A stretch of DNA of 64,000 bases from the NCBI GenBank assembly GCA_963695985.1, contig CAVOIC010000011.1, forward strand, positions 372,001 through 436,000. The letters are read 5' to 3'. Shown here one piece after another: positions 35,709-44,548 of this stretch; the first letter of the stretch is position 1, and each line of letters starts with the position of its first letter. The position numbers and the translations under genes are program-made. Source of the stretch: DATBVX01 sp963695985. GTDB lineage: Bacteria; Pseudomonadota; Gammaproteobacteria; Steroidobacterales; Steroidobacteraceae. The notes under the pieces were generated by a model. It saw only the letters and a list, made by a program, of their open reading frames with translations, had not been told where the DNA came from and ran no database searches.

Positions 35709-36114
35709 ATGTCTCATCTCCGACATGTCGGCGTGATGCTGATCATCGCGTTCAGTCCGTTCACCGTCGGCTGCCGCTGCTGCAGAGGAACCAGCAGTCA
35801 CCCCCCTCGTGCTGAAGGAGCTCGCGGACATTCCTGGCAAGGAAGTCCTGATGCTCGTTGTGGACTATCCACCGGGGGGCGCCGATCCCGTCCATCGTCA
35901 CAACGCTCACGCATTCGTCTACGTCCTGGAGGGCTCCATCGTCATGCAGGTACGGGGCGGCAAGGAGGTGACGCTGACGCCTGGACAGACCTTCTACGAA
36001 GGACCTAGTGACGTTCACACGGTCGGCCGGAATGCGAGTAGCACCGAGCCGGCGAAGTTCCTGGTGGTGCTATTCAAGGACAAGGGTGTTGAGCCCGTGT
36101 TGCCTGCAAAGTAA
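35709..36114 (+). pseudogene. Exported cupin-domain protein, frameshift in the signal-peptide region
   Basis: ATG 35709 starts a signal peptide (MSHLRHVGVMLIIAFSPFTV). A single-base shift at about 35772 leads into AAAAAEEPAVTPLVLKELAD and a complete cupin: PPGGADPVHRHNAHAFVYVL (first metal motif), GSIVMQVRGGKEVTLTPGQT and EGPSDVHTVGRNAS (second motif). Cupins of this form are common periplasmic partners in oxidative-stress islands. If the shift is an error this is an ordinary ~134-residue secreted protein; if real, translation could still begin at an internal start near 35809. Confidence 0.72.
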
Positions 36115-36316
36115 CCGGCTTGCTCTCCGCCCGTCGCAACGAAGATGACGGGTGTCAGATCGTCGAGGAGGCTGTGATGAGGCGCGCACTTTCCACCCGT
36201 TCGTGCGCGGGACGAACTCACGTCGGCGCGGTGTCCCTGCGAAAGCCGACCAGCAACACGACGACGCGACGGGCGGAGGTATTCCTGACCGCAATCTTCA
36301 ATCAAGGAGAATCAGG

Positions 36317-36964
36317 ATGAAACTCTACTACTCACCTGGCGCTTGCAGTCTGGCTGACCATATTGCGTTGATCGAGAGCGGGCTCACCTTCGAGCGCGAA
36401 AGCGTCGACCTCAAGAGCAAAGTCACTGGCTCGGGCACCGACTTCATGACCGTCAATCCCAAGGGCTACGTACCTGTCCTCGTGCTCGACAGCGGCGAAG
36501 TAGTGACGGAGAACCTCGCGGTGCTCGACTGGATCACCGTTCAGGTCCCCTCTTTGGGTCTGGGCGGGCCAATGGGTCGGACCCGACTGCTCGAGGTGCT
36601 TGCCTACATCTCGAGCGAATTGCACAAGAGCTACAAGCCCCTGTTCCATGGTGCCAGCGACGCCGAGAAGGCCAGCGCGCGAGTGATGGTTGCCAAAAAG
36701 CTCCAACTGCTCGCCGACGGAATGAACTGCCCCTACTTGTTCGGTGACCGGCCAACTGTCGCCGACTACTACCTCTTCGTGACGCTCCTTTGGGCCGGCA
36801 AGTTTGGTATCCCGATTCCGGAGCGGTTGCTCGCGTTGCGGGACCGCCTGCTGACCCGCCCCGCGGTGCGGGCTGCGATGAAGAATGAAGGGCTGGCTCT
36901 CGAGTTGCCGGACGACGGCTTGCGCGCAGTTGGACCTTACGAGAAGCACGCAGCGAGCGCGTGA
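36317..36964 (+). CDS. Glutathione S-transferase
   Basis: The 215-residue protein begins MKLYYSPGACSLADHIALIE, the beta-class thioredoxin fold with the Cys/Ser/Tyr active region, then VNPKGYVPVLVLDSGEVVTE (cis-Pro and gamma-Glu site) and the helical domain with CPYLFGDRPTVADYYLFVTL (N-capping box). ATG 36317 has AAGGAG upstream; the longer open frame before it is noise. GSTs detoxify electrophiles, which fits neighbouring epoxide hydrolases. It overlaps the cytochrome b start (TGATG). Confidence 0.92.
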   Translation: MKLYYSPGACSLADHIALIESGLTFERESVDLKSKVTGSGTDFMTVNPKGYVPVLVLDSGEVVTENLAVLDWITVQVPSLGLGGPMGRTRLLEVLAYISSELHKSYKPLFHGASDAEKASARVMVAKKLQLLADGMNCPYLFGDRPTVADYYLFVTLLWAGKFGIPIPERLLALRDRLLTRPAVRAAMKNEGLALELPDDGLRAVGPYEKHAASA

Positions 36965-38226
36965 TGGCCGCGAACTCAGGCGACATCGGCAGGTGGAGCC
37001 GACTCATCGCGTGGCTCGATGAGCGGCTTCCAATCCGGATGTTTGTGGAGAGCCAGCTCACGGGCTACTACGCGCCGAAGAATCTCAACGTCTGGTACTA
37101 CTTCGGCGTGCTCGCGCTGGTCCTGTTGGTCACGCAGCTTGCGACGGGCATTTTCCTGGTGATGTTCTACAAGCCGGGCGAAGCGACCGCGTTCGACTCA
37201 GTCGAGTACATCATGCGGGATGTGGAGTGGGGGTGGCTCATCCGCTACGGGCATTCGACGGGTGCGTCCCTCTTTTTTGTCGTCGTGTATCTGCACATGT
37301 TCAGGGCGCTGCTCTATGGGTCGTACAAGGCGCCGCGCGAGCTCTTGTGGATTATCGGAATGCTCGTGTATCTCGCTCTGATGGCCGAGGCTTTCATGGG
37401 CTACGTGCTGCCCTGGGGCAACACGTCGTTCTGGGGCGCGCAGGTCATCATCAACCTGTTCAGCACCATACCCGGGGTCGGGCCGAGCCTGGCCGAGTGG
37501 ATCCGCGGCGACTACGCAATCTCGGATGCGATCCTCAATCGGTTCTTCGGCTTGCATGTCGTCGCCATTCCGCTTGCCTTGCTGCTTCTCGTGGTGCTGC
37601 ATCTGGTCGCCCTGCGTACCGTCGGCTCGAACAATCCGGATGGCATCGAGATCAAGGACAAGATTAATGCGGAGGGCAATCCGCTCGATGGGATTCCGTT
37701 CCACCCTTACCACACAGTGAAGGACGTCGTCAGTGTGGGCGTGTTCCTGGTTCTGTTCGCAATCGTCGCATTCTTCGTGCCGACGTTTCGCGGCTTGTTC
37801 CTGGAGGACGCAAATTTCGAGCCCGCCAACCTGGCGTCCACGCCGGAACACATCGCGCCTGTGTGGTACTTCACCCCGTACTACGCAATCCTTCGCGCGG
37901 TCCCCGACCAGCGGCTGGGCGCGCTGCTCATGTTCTTGTCAGTCGCGTCGTTTCTGTTCCTGCCATGGCTCGATCGCTCGCCGGTCAGATCGATGCGCTA
38001 CAAGGGGTGGCTCTCACGCCTTGCTCTGACTGCGTTCGCGATCTCGTTTATCGGGCTGGGCTATCTGGGACTACAGCCGGCTGAAGGAAAATATGTAGTG
38101 CTGGCTCGCGTCCTCGCGGCCTTCTACTTCGCGTTCTTCTTGTTCATGCCGTTCTACTCGAAGATCGCTGCTGCGAAGGTCGTGCCCGAGCGTGTGAGCT
38201 GGCACGCGCACCCTTTCATATACTGA
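36964..38226 (+). CDS. petB: Cytochrome b of the bc1-complex type, without Rieske or c1 partners
   Basis: This is a full-length (~420-residue) cytochrome b with eight predicted membrane helices. Haem ligands are in GHSTGASLFFVVVYLHMFR (H-x13-H) and FGLHVVAIPLALLLLVVLHL (H-x14-H). The Qo-site loop reads PEHIAPVWYFTPYYAIL (PVWY in place of PEWY), as I recall for beta/gamma-proteobacterial forms. It starts in the GST stop (TGATG). There is no Rieske (petA) or cytochrome c1 (petC) gene on either side, so it is an orphan or paralogue moved into the stress island. It could act as a stand-alone quinone-linked electron carrier. Confidence 0.9.
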   Translation: MAANSGDIGRWSRLIAWLDERLPIRMFVESQLTGYYAPKNLNVWYYFGVLALVLLVTQLATGIFLVMFYKPGEATAFDSVEYIMRDVEWGWLIRYGHSTGASLFFVVVYLHMFRALLYGSYKAPRELLWIIGMLVYLALMAEAFMGYVLPWGNTSFWGAQVIINLFSTIPGVGPSLAEWIRGDYAISDAILNRFFGLHVVAIPLALLLLVVLHLVALRTVGSNNPDGIEIKDKINAEGNPLDGIPFHPYHTVKDVVSVGVFLVLFAIVAFFVPTFRGLFLEDANFEPANLASTPEHIAPVWYFTPYYAILRAVPDQRLGALLMFLSVASFLFLPWLDRSPVRSMRYKGWLSRLALTAFAISFIGLGYLGLQPAEGKYVVLARVLAAFYFAFFLFMPFYSKIAAAKVVPERVSWHAHPFIY

Positions 38227-38290
38227 TCGGAGTAAGTGAACCTATAACCGTCATGTCCTTGGCTGTGCGAGGGGGTCTAGGGCATTCGCT

Positions 38291-39214
38291 TCAGTCCTCC
38301 GCCGGCACGCGCTGCTGGCTGTCGTAGATAGGGTTGTAGCAGAGCGTGCCGAACTGCTTGATGACCGCGTGCCGCGCATCGTTTGGCGGCTCGTCCGGAA
38401 TGGCGCGCAGCAGCGCCTCGTTCCTTGCGATGATGCCGTCGCGGAATTCCGGATGGCTCATGATGAATAGGTCGCCGCGCCGGATGCCGCGCAGCATGCG
38501 CCGGCCGACTTCCTCGGGCGTCATGAAGATGTTGGGGTCGAACTGCGGGCGCGGTCCGCGGCCCTGTCCCACCAGCGGCGGCACCTCGCCCGGCTGGTTG
38601 CGCAGGTGGGCCGGGCGCGTCGCATCGGTGGTCATGCCGAGGCTGGTCTGTACCGGACCGGGGAAGAAGACCGAGGCGCCGATCGGCGTACCCTTAAGGT
38701 CGGTCGCGAGCGACTCCATCATGCCCGCGACCGCGAACTTGCTGGTGCAGTACAGGCCGGCACCGCCGACGGCGGAAAAGCCGCCGGTGGAGGAGGTTGT
38801 GACCACGTGTCCCTCCTCGCCATGCGCCAGCATGCGCGGCAGCAGCGTGACGAGGCCGTTGATGACACCGCCGACATTGACGCCCATGCAGAAGTCCCAG
38901 TCCTTGAACGTCGCCGTCTGCATCGGGCCGAGGACGCCGACGCCGGCGTTGTTCACGAGGACATGAACCTTGCCGAAGACACGCTCGGCCTCGTCCGCCG
39001 CGGTGGCCCAGTGTGCCCGATCGGTCACGTCCAGGCGGATGGCATGTACGCCGGCGTTGGGACCGAAGCCGGCCAGCGCCTTGTCGAGGGCCTCCTGCCG
39101 CACGTCGGCGATCACCACCTTCATTCTGGCTCCTGCAAATGCCTTGGCCATCCCCAGGCCCATGCCACTCGCGCCGCCAGTGATGAACGCGGTTTTTTCT
39201 GCAACGTCTTTCAT
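38291..39214 (-). CDS. Short-chain dehydrogenase/reductase
   Basis: The classical SDR (307 residues) shows TAFITGGASGMGLGMAKAFA (TGxxxGMG cofactor motif), NNAG in VLVNNAGVGVLG, catalytic Ser in VVTTSSTGGF and Tyr-x3-Lys in GLYCTSKFAVAGMME. The long C-terminal tail resembles steroid/alcohol-dehydrogenase-like SDRs of steroid- and aromatic-degrading bacteria. AGGAGA precedes the ATG. It is convergent with cytochrome b and divergent from the LOG gene. A related SDR is at 45.7 kb. Confidence 0.9.
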   Translation of the reverse strand: MKDVAEKTAFITGGASGMGLGMAKAFAGARMKVVIADVRQEALDKALAGFGPNAGVHAIRLDVTDRAHWATAADEAERVFGKVHVLVNNAGVGVLGPMQTATFKDWDFCMGVNVGGVINGLVTLLPRMLAHGEEGHVVTTSSTGGFSAVGGAGLYCTSKFAVAGMMESLATDLKGTPIGASVFFPGPVQTSLGMTTDATRPAHLRNQPGEVPPLVGQGRGPRPQFDPNIFMTPEEVGRRMLRGIRRGDLFIMSHPEFRDGIIARNEALLRAIPDEPPNDARHAVIKQFGTLCYNPIYDSQQRVPAED

Positions 39215-39389
39215 GCCGGATTCTCCTGCGTCGCGGGCTTCGGCCGCCGTAATACTCTAGCCTCGAATGGGTTTGGAGCGCATCGTGTCTGTTGGCGCCT
39301 GCCGGCGCGAGCCGGGTTACGACCGGCCCCGCGGCCAGCCGTTGCGTTGCGATCGGCGGGCGTGAGAGCCAGATGCTGAGGGGAGCGGT

Positions 39390-39971
39390 ATGAAGCGAAT
39401 ATGCGTATTTGCGGGCTCGAGTCGCGGCGCGCGCGAGGACTATGCACAAGCGGCAGAGCGGCTGGCACGCGAGCTCGTGATGCGCGGCTATGGCGTGGTG
39501 TATGGCGGCGGCAAGGTCGGGATGATGGGAGTGCTCGCGGAGGCGGCACTGGCCGCGGGCGGCAAGGTCATTGGCGTGATTCCCAAGGCGCTGCTCGAGA
39601 AGGAAGTGGCGCATGGCGGACTCACCGAGCTGCGCGTCGTCGCCTCGATGCACGAGCGCAAGGCGATGATGGCCGAGCTTTCGGCGGGTTTCATCGCCCT
39701 TCCTGGCGGCCTCGGCACACTCGAAGAGTTCTTCGAGGTGCTCACCTGGGCGCAGCTTGGCCTGCATCCGAAACCATGCGGACTGCTCAACGTCAGCGGG
39801 TACTACGACCGGCTGCTCGAGTTCCTGGATCTCACCGTCGAAGAGCGCTTCGTGAAGAGCCAGCATCGCGCGCTTGTGATCACTTCAACCTCGCCCACGG
39901 ATCTGCTCGAGCGGCTCGAGACCCATCGTCCGCCGCAGATCGAAAAGTGGATCGATCGCGCATCCTCCTAG
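39390..39971 (+). CDS. LOG-family cytokinin riboside 5'-monophosphate phosphoribohydrolase
   Basis: The 193-residue protein has KRICVFAGSSRGAREDYAQA, YGVVYGGGKVGMMGVLAEAA and the active-site motifs MHERKAMM and ALPGGLGTLEEFFEVLTW (PGGxGTxxE). These enzymes cleave nucleoside 5'-monophosphates at the N-glycosidic bond. In most bacteria the physiological substrate is uncertain. The ribosome site AGGGGAG is upstream. The gene appears monocistronic. Confidence 0.93.
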   Translation: MKRICVFAGSSRGAREDYAQAAERLARELVMRGYGVVYGGGKVGMMGVLAEAALAAGGKVIGVIPKALLEKEVAHGGLTELRVVASMHERKAMMAELSAGFIALPGGLGTLEEFFEVLTWAQLGLHPKPCGLLNVSGYYDRLLEFLDLTVEERFVKSQHRALVITSTSPTDLLERLETHRPPQIEKWIDRASS

Positions 39972-40025
39972 GGTTCCTAGAAGTCGCGCGCGGCCGCGAG
40001 TAGGCGATTTCGGCGTAGCCAGTAT

Positions 40026-40054
40026 TTGACGCATTTCAGGAAAATGGCCATAAT
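40026..40054 (+). promoter_or_regulatory. Sigma-70 promoter of the toxin-antitoxin pair, probably giving a leaderless mRNA
   Basis: TTGACG (40026-40031), a 17-base spacer and CATAAT (40049-40054) form a near-consensus promoter. The expected start site falls at about 40060-40062, that is on the antitoxin ATG at 40061. No Shine-Dalgarno sequence is placed before the ATG, which agrees with a leaderless transcript. Confidence 0.7.
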
Positions 40055-40060
40055 AGCCTT

Positions 40061-40354
40061 ATGGAAAAGGCTACTGTTTCAAAGCTCAAAGACAACCTCA
40101 GCGCCTACCTGCGCAAGGTGCGCTCCGGACAGCAGGTCGTCATCTACGACCGCAATGTTCCGATCGCTCGCCTGGAGCGCATCGAGAGCACGGAGCGCGG
40201 CCTCGACCGGCTTGCACTTCTGCGAGCCCAGGGGCTGGTGCGTCCGCCCGCGCGCCTTCTCTCGACAAGGCAACTGCGGGAGCTACTGAAGCCTCTGCCA
40301 CGTCACGCCCGTGTGGCTGAGGCGCTGCGTGACGAGCGCGCCGAGAGCCGCTGA
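40061..40354 (+). CDS. Antitoxin of the Phd/YefM (prevent-host-death) family
   Basis: The 97-residue protein begins MEKATVSKLKDNLSAYLRKV and continues RSGQQVVIYDRNVPIARLER, the swapped-ribbon DNA-binding domain of Phd/YefM antitoxins. The C-terminal half (RQLRELLKPLPRHARVAEAL) would wrap the toxin. It is followed 8 bases later by a PIN toxin. As in other systems it probably represses its own promoter. Confidence 0.88.
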   Translation: MEKATVSKLKDNLSAYLRKVRSGQQVVIYDRNVPIARLERIESTERGLDRLALLRAQGLVRPPARLLSTRQLRELLKPLPRHARVAEALRDERAESR

Positions 40355-40362
40355 GTCCACCT

Positions 40363-40788
40363 GTGCGATTCTGGGATGCGTCCGCGGTCATTCCGCTCAT
40401 CGCGAATGAGCCCACCCGGGATGCGATGATCGCTCGTCTCGAACAAGATCCGCAGATCCTGGTGTGGTGGGGCACGTCCGTGGAAGTGGCGTCTGCGCTC
40501 GCGCGCCGGGAGCGTGAGGGAAGTCTGAGCGCGGATGAGGTTACTGCAGCACTCGGTGTCCTGCGCCACCTGGCCGGCAGCTGGCATGAGATCGTTCCTA
40601 CGGATGCCGTACGTCGAACTGCAGAGCGGCTGCTTCGCGTGCATCCACTGCGGGTGGCGGACAGTCTTCAACTCGCTGCCGCGCTGACCGCGTCCGACCA
40701 CAATCCAGCGACGCTCGAGCTCGTTTGTCTCGACGAGCGCCTCAATGCGGTCGCACGACGTGAAGGCTTCACGGTCGTCGACAGCTGA
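40363..40788 (+). CDS. vapC: PIN-domain ribonuclease toxin (VapC-like)
   Basis: The 141-residue GTG-start protein has the PIN acidic set: first Asp in MRFWDASAVIPLI, Glu in WWGTSVEVASALARRE, Asp in RVADSLQLAAAL and Asp in ELVCLDERLNAVARREGF. VapC-type PIN proteins cleave tRNA or rRNA when the antitoxin is lost. It pairs with the upstream Phd-type antitoxin; the operon is complete. Confidence 0.9.
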   Translation: MRFWDASAVIPLIANEPTRDAMIARLEQDPQILVWWGTSVEVASALARREREGSLSADEVTAALGVLRHLAGSWHEIVPTDAVRRTAERLLRVHPLRVADSLQLAAALTASDHNPATLELVCLDERLNAVARREGFTVVDS

Positions 40789-40857
40789 GGCGGATCCAAA
40801 CAATTAGCGCGCTTAGGGCCCACTCGTCGTGTCGTGATCGAAGAAGCCCAGATCGTA

Positions 40858-42026
40858 CTAGTTCCTGGCTTGTTCGGTCGCGAGCGGTGCGTATCCTGTC
40901 AGCTCGACATAGCCGCGCCCGCTCAGCGACGCACCATATCGGTCGCCCACGACGTCGACTGCGCCCTCCCAGTAGCGAGGCGTCGTGTCGAGCTCCTGGT
41001 CCGCGAGGACGGGACGTAACTGCAAATCGAGCCCGAGGCTAGGGGCCTGAAGGCGCCACTCGGCGGGGTACACGCCGCCCCGTGGGCTACGCCATTGCTC
41101 CTGGACCGAGACTCGCACTTCGTCGTCGTGCAGGACGCGCTTCGCCCCGGAGGGCTCGACATAGGTCCCGGCGCTTGCGGGATCACGTGTGCCGTCGCCG
41201 CGCCGCAAGGCGTAGAACATCAGTGAGCTGCCGTCATCGAGCTGCAGAGCGAACCAGTCCCAGCCGACCTCATCGGCCGCGAGCCCTTCGCTGCCCCATT
41301 CGCGATCCAGCCAGGCGCGGCCCGTGATCTTCAGCGGCTGCTGTTCGCGAACGAGCGTGCCGCTCACCGCAAGGCGCGGGATCGAGTAGTAGTAGTTCGC
41401 GGCCGTTCCGTGCGCCGACTTGCGGCTGAATCCCTCTTCTCCATTCAGCACCGGCTCCATCTGCGGCCGCAGCTCGAGCTCGAGCCGATAAGCTCCGTCG
41501 TGGGCGCTGAGGCGCCAGATCCCGCGTGGATCATCCGGCAGTGCGAGCGACCAGTCGTCGAGCCAGAGGCGCAGCGGCGAGCCACGCGCACCGGCGAGTC
41601 CCAGCGCCTCGCGCGAGAAGCGCTGCGTGGAGTGAAACCGGTGCCGCTCGACATCGGTTACCGCGAAGTGCGCCGCGTACAGTTGCTTCGTTCGCCATCG
41701 CGAGTCGCCGGGCAGCGGCTGCGCAAGGGGCATGAGCGCCAGGCGAAAGAAGGTCAGCTCGAACCCGAAGCGCTCGCCGCTCTCGGCATCGAGATGACCC
41801 GTGATGTACCACCACTCGTGACGATACTCTGGGTGCGGACCGTGATCGGCGGGAAAGTCGAAGCTGCGCGGGCCTGACACACGCGCGTAGTCGTTCTCAC
41901 GCTCGGGCTGAGTGCCGTATCGACGCGGAGGGCGGCTGGCAAGATGGGTGGCTCGACACTGTCGAGCGCCGGCCCGCATGCCGAAGCCAGCAGCACGAGG
42001 GCGACGAGTGCGGCCGAGCGCATCAT
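40858..42026 (-). pseudogene. AttH/CrtC-like (lipocalin-domain) lipoprotein, one frameshift
   Basis: ATG 42026, overlapping the permease stop, starts a lipoprotein signal (MMRSAALVALVLLASAC, lipobox LASAC). The frame shifts at about 41905 from LRVDTALSP to ENDYARVSGPRSFDFPADHG. The rest is the AttH/CrtC fold: PHPEYRHEWWYITGHLDAES, GFELTFFRLAL, YAAHFAVTDVERHRFH, YYYSIPRLAVSGTL, GRAWLDREWGS and GWDWFALQLDDGSSLMFY. It is the last gene of an operon with an FtsX permease and an ABC ATPase, the attEFGH-type arrangement. Its role is probably in lipid or lipoprotein handling at the envelope. The shift may be a sequence error. Confidence 0.75.
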
Positions 42027-44548
42027 TCCTCGCGCAGTGCCGCCGCCACCTGCGGGCCTGCGGCCCGCAGCGCGGGGTAGAGACTCGCGAGCAGCGCCGC
42101 CACGAGCGCGATCAGCAGCGCTCCGAGAATCGGTGCTGCATTGACCTGCAGATCGATGTGCCAGCCGAACGCGCGGCGATTGATCACCAGCACCAGGACT
42201 GCCGCGCTGAGAACGCCCGCAGGAATGGCGGCAACGCCCGCAATCGCGCCGAGAAGAAGGGCTTGCGCACCGACGAAGACACCCGCACCGCGCGGCGTGA
42301 GGCCGAGGGCGCGCAGCAGCGCGGTCTCGCGGGCGCGCTCGATCCCGAGCGCAAGCAGCGCGGCAAACAGGCCGACGGCGGCGACCAGCGCCGCGATCCA
42401 GTAGAGCACGGTCGTGATGGCGAACGTGCGCTCGAAGATGCTCATCGACAACGCACGCAGGTCGCGGTTGGAGCGGATGAGCAGTGACTGCCGGTCCGCC
42501 GTGGCCGCGCGAATCGCCGCGATCACCTGCTCATCCGAGTAGCCCGGCGCGAGATACAGGCCGAGCGAGGTTACGGCGTCGTCGCGCCAGGCTTCGCTGT
42601 AGTGGCGTCGCTGCATCAACACCGTGCCGCGGTCGCTCCCATATTCACGATAGACACCGGCGATGGGGAAGGAGCGCCAGCCGCTTTGAGTGCGCAGCGC
42701 GAGCGATTGGCCGACCGTCACACGATGACGGTATGCGAAGGATTCGGAAACCAGTACGGCGCCGCTTGCGAACGCAGGCCACACGCGTTTCGGATCTGCG
42801 CCGAGCAGCGTAATGGCCGGAAGGCTTTGTGTTGCGGGCTCGAGCGCATCGAGTAATACCGGGCCGACCTCGGAATCAACGCTCGCGCGCCGGCCTGCGC
42901 TGTGCTCGACGATGCCCGGCACGGCAAGCAGCCTTGCGATCACCACGGGTTCGATCGCGCGCTCGGGGCGTGCGAAGCCAGGCCCCGGCGCGGTGACGTA
43001 GATGTCGGCCCGCAGCGTTCGTGTGAGCCATCGATCGAGCGAGGTGCGAAAGCTCGATACCATGATGGCGATGCCGATCGTCGCGCTGAGCGCGATGCCG
43101 AGCGCCGCGACTGCCACACCGGTGCGGCTGAGTGAGCCAGCCGCTGCGGTGAGACCGAGCCGCAGCGTCGCACTCGCTCGCCCGGCCACGCGCGCGGACG
43201 CAGTGCCCACGCCGCGCAGTAACGCCGGCGCAAGAAATGCGACACTCAGGAGCAGTAAGAGCATGGCAGCAAATCCGGCCGCGAGACTGCGACTGGAAAG
43301 CGCTATGAGAAGCGCTCCGGCAGTGACGAGGGCGCCGCTCAGCAGCGCGAGGAATCGTGCTCCGCGCCAGACGCTCCTTTCGAGCACCGATCGCCGCCAG
43401 CCAAGGTGCGGCGGTGAGCGGGCTGCTTCCAAGGCGGGTGCCAGCGCCGCCAGCACGGCAACACCGATGCCAAGGGCGATCGCAATGGCGATCGATTGGG
43501 CATCGACCGTGATCTCGCGCACCGAGAGCACGAAATAAAGGTCGTTGATCGTGCGCGTAATGAAGACCAGGAGCTTTCGGGCCAGCGACACACCGGCTAC
43601 GGCGCCCAGCGCGCCGCCCACGAGCCCCAGTGCCGCGGCTTCGATCACGATGAGAGCGAGGACTTGCGCGCGGGTGACACCCAGGGCGCGCAGCGTGCTG
43701 ATCAGCTCCCGCCGCTGCACGACCGTGAAGCTCACGCTGTTGAAGATCAGGAACGCGCTGACCAGCAGCGCGAGGAGGCTCAGGGCATGCAGGTTGGTCG
43801 TGAACGCTGCAGTCAGCCCGGTGAGCTCGCCGCTGCGTTGTGCGCTGGGGATGAGTTGCGCCTCGGGCGGCAGGTGAGTCCGCAGAGTGCGCAGCGTGGC
43901 TGCACCCGACTCGCCTTCCGCGACGCGCAGATCGATTCTCGACAGGCGCCCGATCGCGGCGAACCATTCCTGGGCGGTCGCAATATCGACGATCAGGATC
44001 GCATCGAGACCCGGCCGGTCGTCGAGCTCGGCAAAGAGCCGCGCTTCGTGCTCAGTGCCGGCGATGCTTACGCGGAACGGTGCGCCGACATGCAGGCCCA
44101 GCCCGGCAGCAGCGGTGCGAGAAGCCAGTGCCATTCCGGGCACGTTCAGCCAGCGTCGCAATGACTGGAGGTCGGCACCGCCAGGCAGTGCGCTGAACTC
44201 GCGCACGCGTGCGTCGGCCAGGACATCGATGCCGAGGATGAGGACGCTGCGGCCTGCGATGTCCGCGTAGCCCTCGACGACTGGCGCGAGCTCAGCTCCG
44301 AGATCATGAGTTCGCAGCTCGGTGTAGAGCGACTCGTCGAGACCGCGCGGGCCGCCGACGATCTGGTGCGTGGCCCGGCCGTTCGTGGTCTCGACCGACA
44401 GTTGCAGGGCCCGCTCCGCACTCCTGGCGGCAAGGTCGATGGCCGTGACCGTAGCCACCCCCATGGCCAGGCCCAATACAGCCAGAGCGAGCTGCGCCGG
44501 ACGACGCAGGAGGTAACGCAGCGAGGCGAGCCAGAGCGTCGGGGTCAA
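42023..44548 (-). CDS. FtsX-type ABC transporter permease (MacB/LolC-like, two FtsX units)
   Basis: The 841-residue protein has an N-terminal helix (AQLALAVLGLAMGVATVTAI), a large periplasmic region and FtsX helices at about residues 255-380 (LHALSLLALLVSAFLIFNSV). There are two more helices near 410-450, a second periplasmic domain, and the final FtsX block (TTVLYWIAALVAAVGLFAAL through AALLASLYPALRAAGPQVAA). Such permeases work with LolD/MacB-like ATPases to move lipoproteins or other molecules across the periplasm without a membrane-spanning ATPase core. It starts inside the ATPase gene stop (overlap of 4 bases). Confidence 0.9.
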   Translation of the reverse strand: MTPTLWLASLRYLLRRPAQLALAVLGLAMGVATVTAIDLAARSAERALQLSVETTNGRATHQIVGGPRGLDESLYTELRTHDLGAELAPVVEGYADIAGRSVLILGIDVLADARVREFSALPGGADLQSLRRWLNVPGMALASRTAAAGLGLHVGAPFRVSIAGTEHEARLFAELDDRPGLDAILIVDIATAQEWFAAIGRLSRIDLRVAEGESGAATLRTLRTHLPPEAQLIPSAQRSGELTGLTAAFTTNLHALSLLALLVSAFLIFNSVSFTVVQRRELISTLRALGVTRAQVLALIVIEAAALGLVGGALGAVAGVSLARKLLVFITRTINDLYFVLSVREITVDAQSIAIAIALGIGVAVLAALAPALEAARSPPHLGWRRSVLERSVWRGARFLALLSGALVTAGALLIALSSRSLAAGFAAMLLLLLSVAFLAPALLRGVGTASARVAGRASATLRLGLTAAAGSLSRTGVAVAALGIALSATIGIAIMVSSFRTSLDRWLTRTLRADIYVTAPGPGFARPERAIEPVVIARLLAVPGIVEHSAGRRASVDSEVGPVLLDALEPATQSLPAITLLGADPKRVWPAFASGAVLVSESFAYRHRVTVGQSLALRTQSGWRSFPIAGVYREYGSDRGTVLMQRRHYSEAWRDDAVTSLGLYLAPGYSDEQVIAAIRAATADRQSLLIRSNRDLRALSMSIFERTFAITTVLYWIAALVAAVGLFAALLALGIERARETALLRALGLTPRGAGVFVGAQALLLGAIAGVAAIPAGVLSAAVLVLVINRRAFGWHIDLQVNAAPILGALLIALVAALLASLYPALRAAGPQVAAALREE

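Noticed and set aside
36177..36320. 47-codon ORF with GAGGAGG upstream between cupin and GST genes
   Set aside because: Peptide composition is not protein-like and it overlaps the ribosome site of the GST gene; kept out of the feature list.
38606..39379. Plus-strand 257-codon frame opposite the SDR gene
   Set aside because: It is a shadow of a classical SDR with all catalytic motifs on the minus strand.
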